Below, one piece after another: positions 20,373 through 22,674 of a stretch of DNA of 22,674 nucleotides. Source of the DNA: an uncultured Eubacteriales bacterium. Lineage in GTDB: Bacteria > Bacillota > Clostridia > Oscillospirales > CAG-272. The DNA lies in contig CAKSZH010000019.1 of the NCBI GenBank assembly GCA_934525675.1, positions 1 to 22,674 on the forward strand, in the 5' to 3' direction. The notes under the pieces were generated by a model, which worked only from the letters and a program-made list of their open reading frames with translations, was not told the origin of the DNA and ran no database searches. Each line of letters opens with the position of its first letter. The first letter of the stretch is position 1. The position numbers were made by a program, and so were the translations under genes.

Positions 20373-22674
20373 GTCGTCCCCCGCACGGGGGACGTGGGTT
20401 GAAATGACGGGTACCGATGAGACTTATAAAGGTGTTAGCTGTCGTCCCCCGCACGGGGGACGTGGGTTGAAATTAATCTTATTATTACTATCTTGAGGAG
20501 GTTGATGGTCGTCCCCCGCACGGGGGACGTGGGTTGAAATCACAAAATTGCGAAAAGATTGAAAAAGCTATTGGTCGTCCCCCGCACGGGGGACGTGGGT
20601 TGAAATTAATAATAGTGGTTATGATCTATCATTGCCAGACGTCGTCCCCCGCACGGGGGACGTGGGTTGAAATATAGGCGCTACCACATTTTGGTCACGA
20701 AACCACTGGTCGTCCCCCGCACGGGGGACGTGGGTTGAAATAATTTTTTCGCAATTTTGTGGAAACTGTGCAAAAGTCGTCCCCCGCACGGGGGACGTGG
20801 GTTGAAATTGCCAATATTGGTGAGCAGCCCGTCATGGCGTCTGAGGTCGTCCCCCGCACGGGGGACGTGGGTTGAAATCTGAACATAAAACGGTATCAGA
20901 TCGCCGACATTGGTCGTCCCCCGCACGGGGGACGTGGGTTGAAATCGGCAGTGTTGCCGATTATATGGGTTTACCTGTTGGGTCGTCCCCCGCACGGGGG
21001 ACGTGGGTTGAAATCGGCGGTTTTTGGTGAAAATACTAAATCCGCTTGGTCGTCCCCCGCACGGGGGACGTGGGTTGAAATGTGATCAAAATGTTGTAGC
21101 GCCGATGAACGTTATGTCGTCCCCCGCACGGGGGACGTGGGTTGAAATGCCGATATTGGCAAAAACAGGCTCATAAAAATCAGTCGTCCCCCGCACGGGG
21201 GACGTGGGTTGAAATCCCGCGGTTTTTGGCGAAAACACAAAATCCGCGTGTCGTCCCCCGCACGGGGGACGTGGGTTGAAATATTTAATAATGTCCCCGT
21301 CATCCGGCGGGGACGCTGTCGTCCCCCGCACGGGGGACGTGGGTTGAAATCCTTTTACGTCCAAGAGACTTATCCCGGCGATACTGTCGTCCCCCGCACG
21401 GGGGACGTGGGTTGAAATATTGGCGCGAGAACATTTTGATCGCGAAACCACTGGTCGTCCCCCGCACGGGGGACGTGGGTTGAAATGACGGGTACCGATG
21501 AGACTTATAAAGGTGTTAGCTGTCGTCCCCCGCACGGGGGACGTGGGTTGAAATGACGGGTACCGATGAGACTTATAAAGGTGTTAGGTCGTCCCCCGCA
21601 CGGGGGACGTGGGTTGAAATATAGCTATCACCAGGGCATCCAACGTTTTTGGACTGTCGTCCCCCGCACGGGGGACGTGGGTTGAAATCCGCTGTTTTTG
21701 GCGAAAACACAAAATCCGCGTGGTCGTCCCCCGCACGGGGGACGTGGGTTGAAATAATTTTTTCGCAATTTTGTGGAAACTGTGCAAAAGTCGTCCCCCG
21801 CACGGGGGACGTGGGTTGAAATTGCCAATATTGGTGAGCAGCCCGTCATGGCGTCTGAGGTCGTCCCCCGCACGGGGGACGTGGGTTGAAATGAGCCAAA
21901 GCTGGACATCACGCTTGACCAAGGTGTCGTCCCCCGCACGGGGGACGTGGGTTGAAATTCACCAAAGACCGCCGGAAAATCATCATAGACAAGGTCGTCC
22001 CCCGCACGGGGGACGTGGGTTGAAATGTCAAGACGATCAATATAATACCGGGGCACGGGGGTCGTCCCCCGCACGGGGGACGTGGGTTGAAATGGACGCC
22101 ATAACGGGCTGTTCGCCAATGTTAGCGTCGTCCCCCGCACGGGGGACGTGGGTTGAAATATCGGGCTCACTACATTTTGGTCACGAAACCACTGGTCGTC
22201 CCCCGCACGGGGGACGTGGGTTGAAATCTGGACATAAAACGGTATCAGATCGCCGACATTGGTCGTCCCCCGCACGGGGGACGTGGGTTGAAATTGGCGA
22301 GATTGTCAAATCTCCGGAGCGTGTAAACGTCGTCCCCCGCACGGGGGACGTGGGTTGAAATCCTTAAACTTTGCAATAAAATGAGTATCGGCAACGTCGT
22401 CCCCCGCACGGGGGACGTGGGTTGAAATTCACGCGTGATCTACTGCATAGAACACGGTATGAATGTCGTCCCCCGCACGGGGGACGTGGGTTGAAATCGC
22501 AAGTCCTTGAATCTGTGCAAGCCGCAACACCGTCGTCCCCCGCACGGGGGACGTGGGTTGAAATATAGGTAAGTTCATAAGCCGTGAAAAACTCTTGGTC
22601 GTCCCCCGCACGGGGGACGTGGGTTGAAATTCACGCGTGATCTACTGCATAGAACACGGTATGAATGTCGTCCC
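20373..22674 (+). CRISPR. Type I-C CRISPR array, 34 complete repeats and 34 spacers, cut by the window edge
   Basis: The 33-bp repeat begins GTCGTCCCCCGC, can fold (CGTCCCCC / GGGGGACG, loop GCAC) and ends GTGGGTTGAAAT. It is of the type I-C class. All 34 full copies, from 20373-20405 to 22598-22630, read as identical; a 35th begins at 22667. Spacers are 33-37 bp, mostly 34-35. Array orientation follows the leader and the GAAAT 3' end, so spacer 1 (20406-20440) is the newest. Several spacers recur. Numbers 1 and 17 are identical, and 18 is the same but 2 bases shorter. Numbers 6 and 7 equal 21 and 22, and 31 equals 34. Others are near-copies, discussed in the findings. Lack of repeat decay suggests a young or well-homogenised array. 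Small open frames across it are artefacts. Confidence 0.98.

Noticed and set aside
20227..22611. Open frames across the array with repeating peptides such as STHVPRAGDD
   Set aside because: They are translations of the CRISPR repeats on either strand, not proteins.

Overview
The window looks like chromosome of a Gram-positive anaerobe of the class Clostridia, probably an Oscillospiraceae-like gut bacterium. This is inferred from moderately high GC, AGGAGG-type ribosome binding sites, sigma-A promoters close to TTGACA-17-TATAAT, a lipoprotein signal in a low-complexity operon, a GH31 alpha-glucosidase and a type I-C CRISPR system. No rRNA or tRNA was seen, so the taxonomy is an inference.

Layout. 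(1) 1-2720, minus strand: a secreted, internally duplicated helical protein, then an OmpR-type response regulator and a sensor histidine kinase that runs off the left edge. (2) 2874-4416: a scrambled zone. A SEC-C domain gene is fused in frame to the tail of an ABC-transporter ATPase, and that tail abuts a 517-bp remnant of an IS630-family element with TA target duplications. (3) 4417-5552: a hairpin-rich intergenic stretch, then a promoter and a DUF4375 gene. (4) 5658-7566: a decayed drug-resistance locus, with a frameshifted and internally deleted MATE pump behind a strong promoter and a leader terminator, a TetR C-terminal fragment, and a possible MMPL transporter fragment. (5) 7683-9553, minus: a three-gene operon of unknown function (lipoprotein, cytosolic protein, membrane protein) with its own promoter. 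(6) 9672-12236, minus: a GH31 alpha-glucosidase and its promoter. (7) 12351-22674, plus: a complete type I-C CRISPR-Cas locus.

The CRISPR locus runs cas3, a 308-bp gap, then cas5c-cas8c(-cas11c)-cas7c-cas4-cas1-cas2, then a 188-bp leader and an array that is not finished at the right edge (34 full 33-bp repeats plus 8 bases of a 35th; 34 spacers of 33-37 bp). From family knowledge, Cas5c processes the crRNA, Cas7c, Cas8c and Cas11c with Cas5c form Cascade, Cas3 degrades the target, and Cas4-Cas1-Cas2 acquire spacers. An internal start with a near-perfect Shine-Dalgarno sequence in cas8c would produce the Cas11c small subunit. The cas3 promoter carries a near-palindrome at its start site, and half of it recurs in the cas3-cas5c gap.

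The most interesting material is in the spacers. Many are identical, or target the same protein-coding segments in diverged relatives: mismatches between related spacers fall mostly at every third base. Several cover the same site on opposite strands. This suggests repeated sampling of one family of mobile elements. The system itself is of a known type; the unusual parts are the array history, the possible shared operator and the mosaic at 2874-4416.
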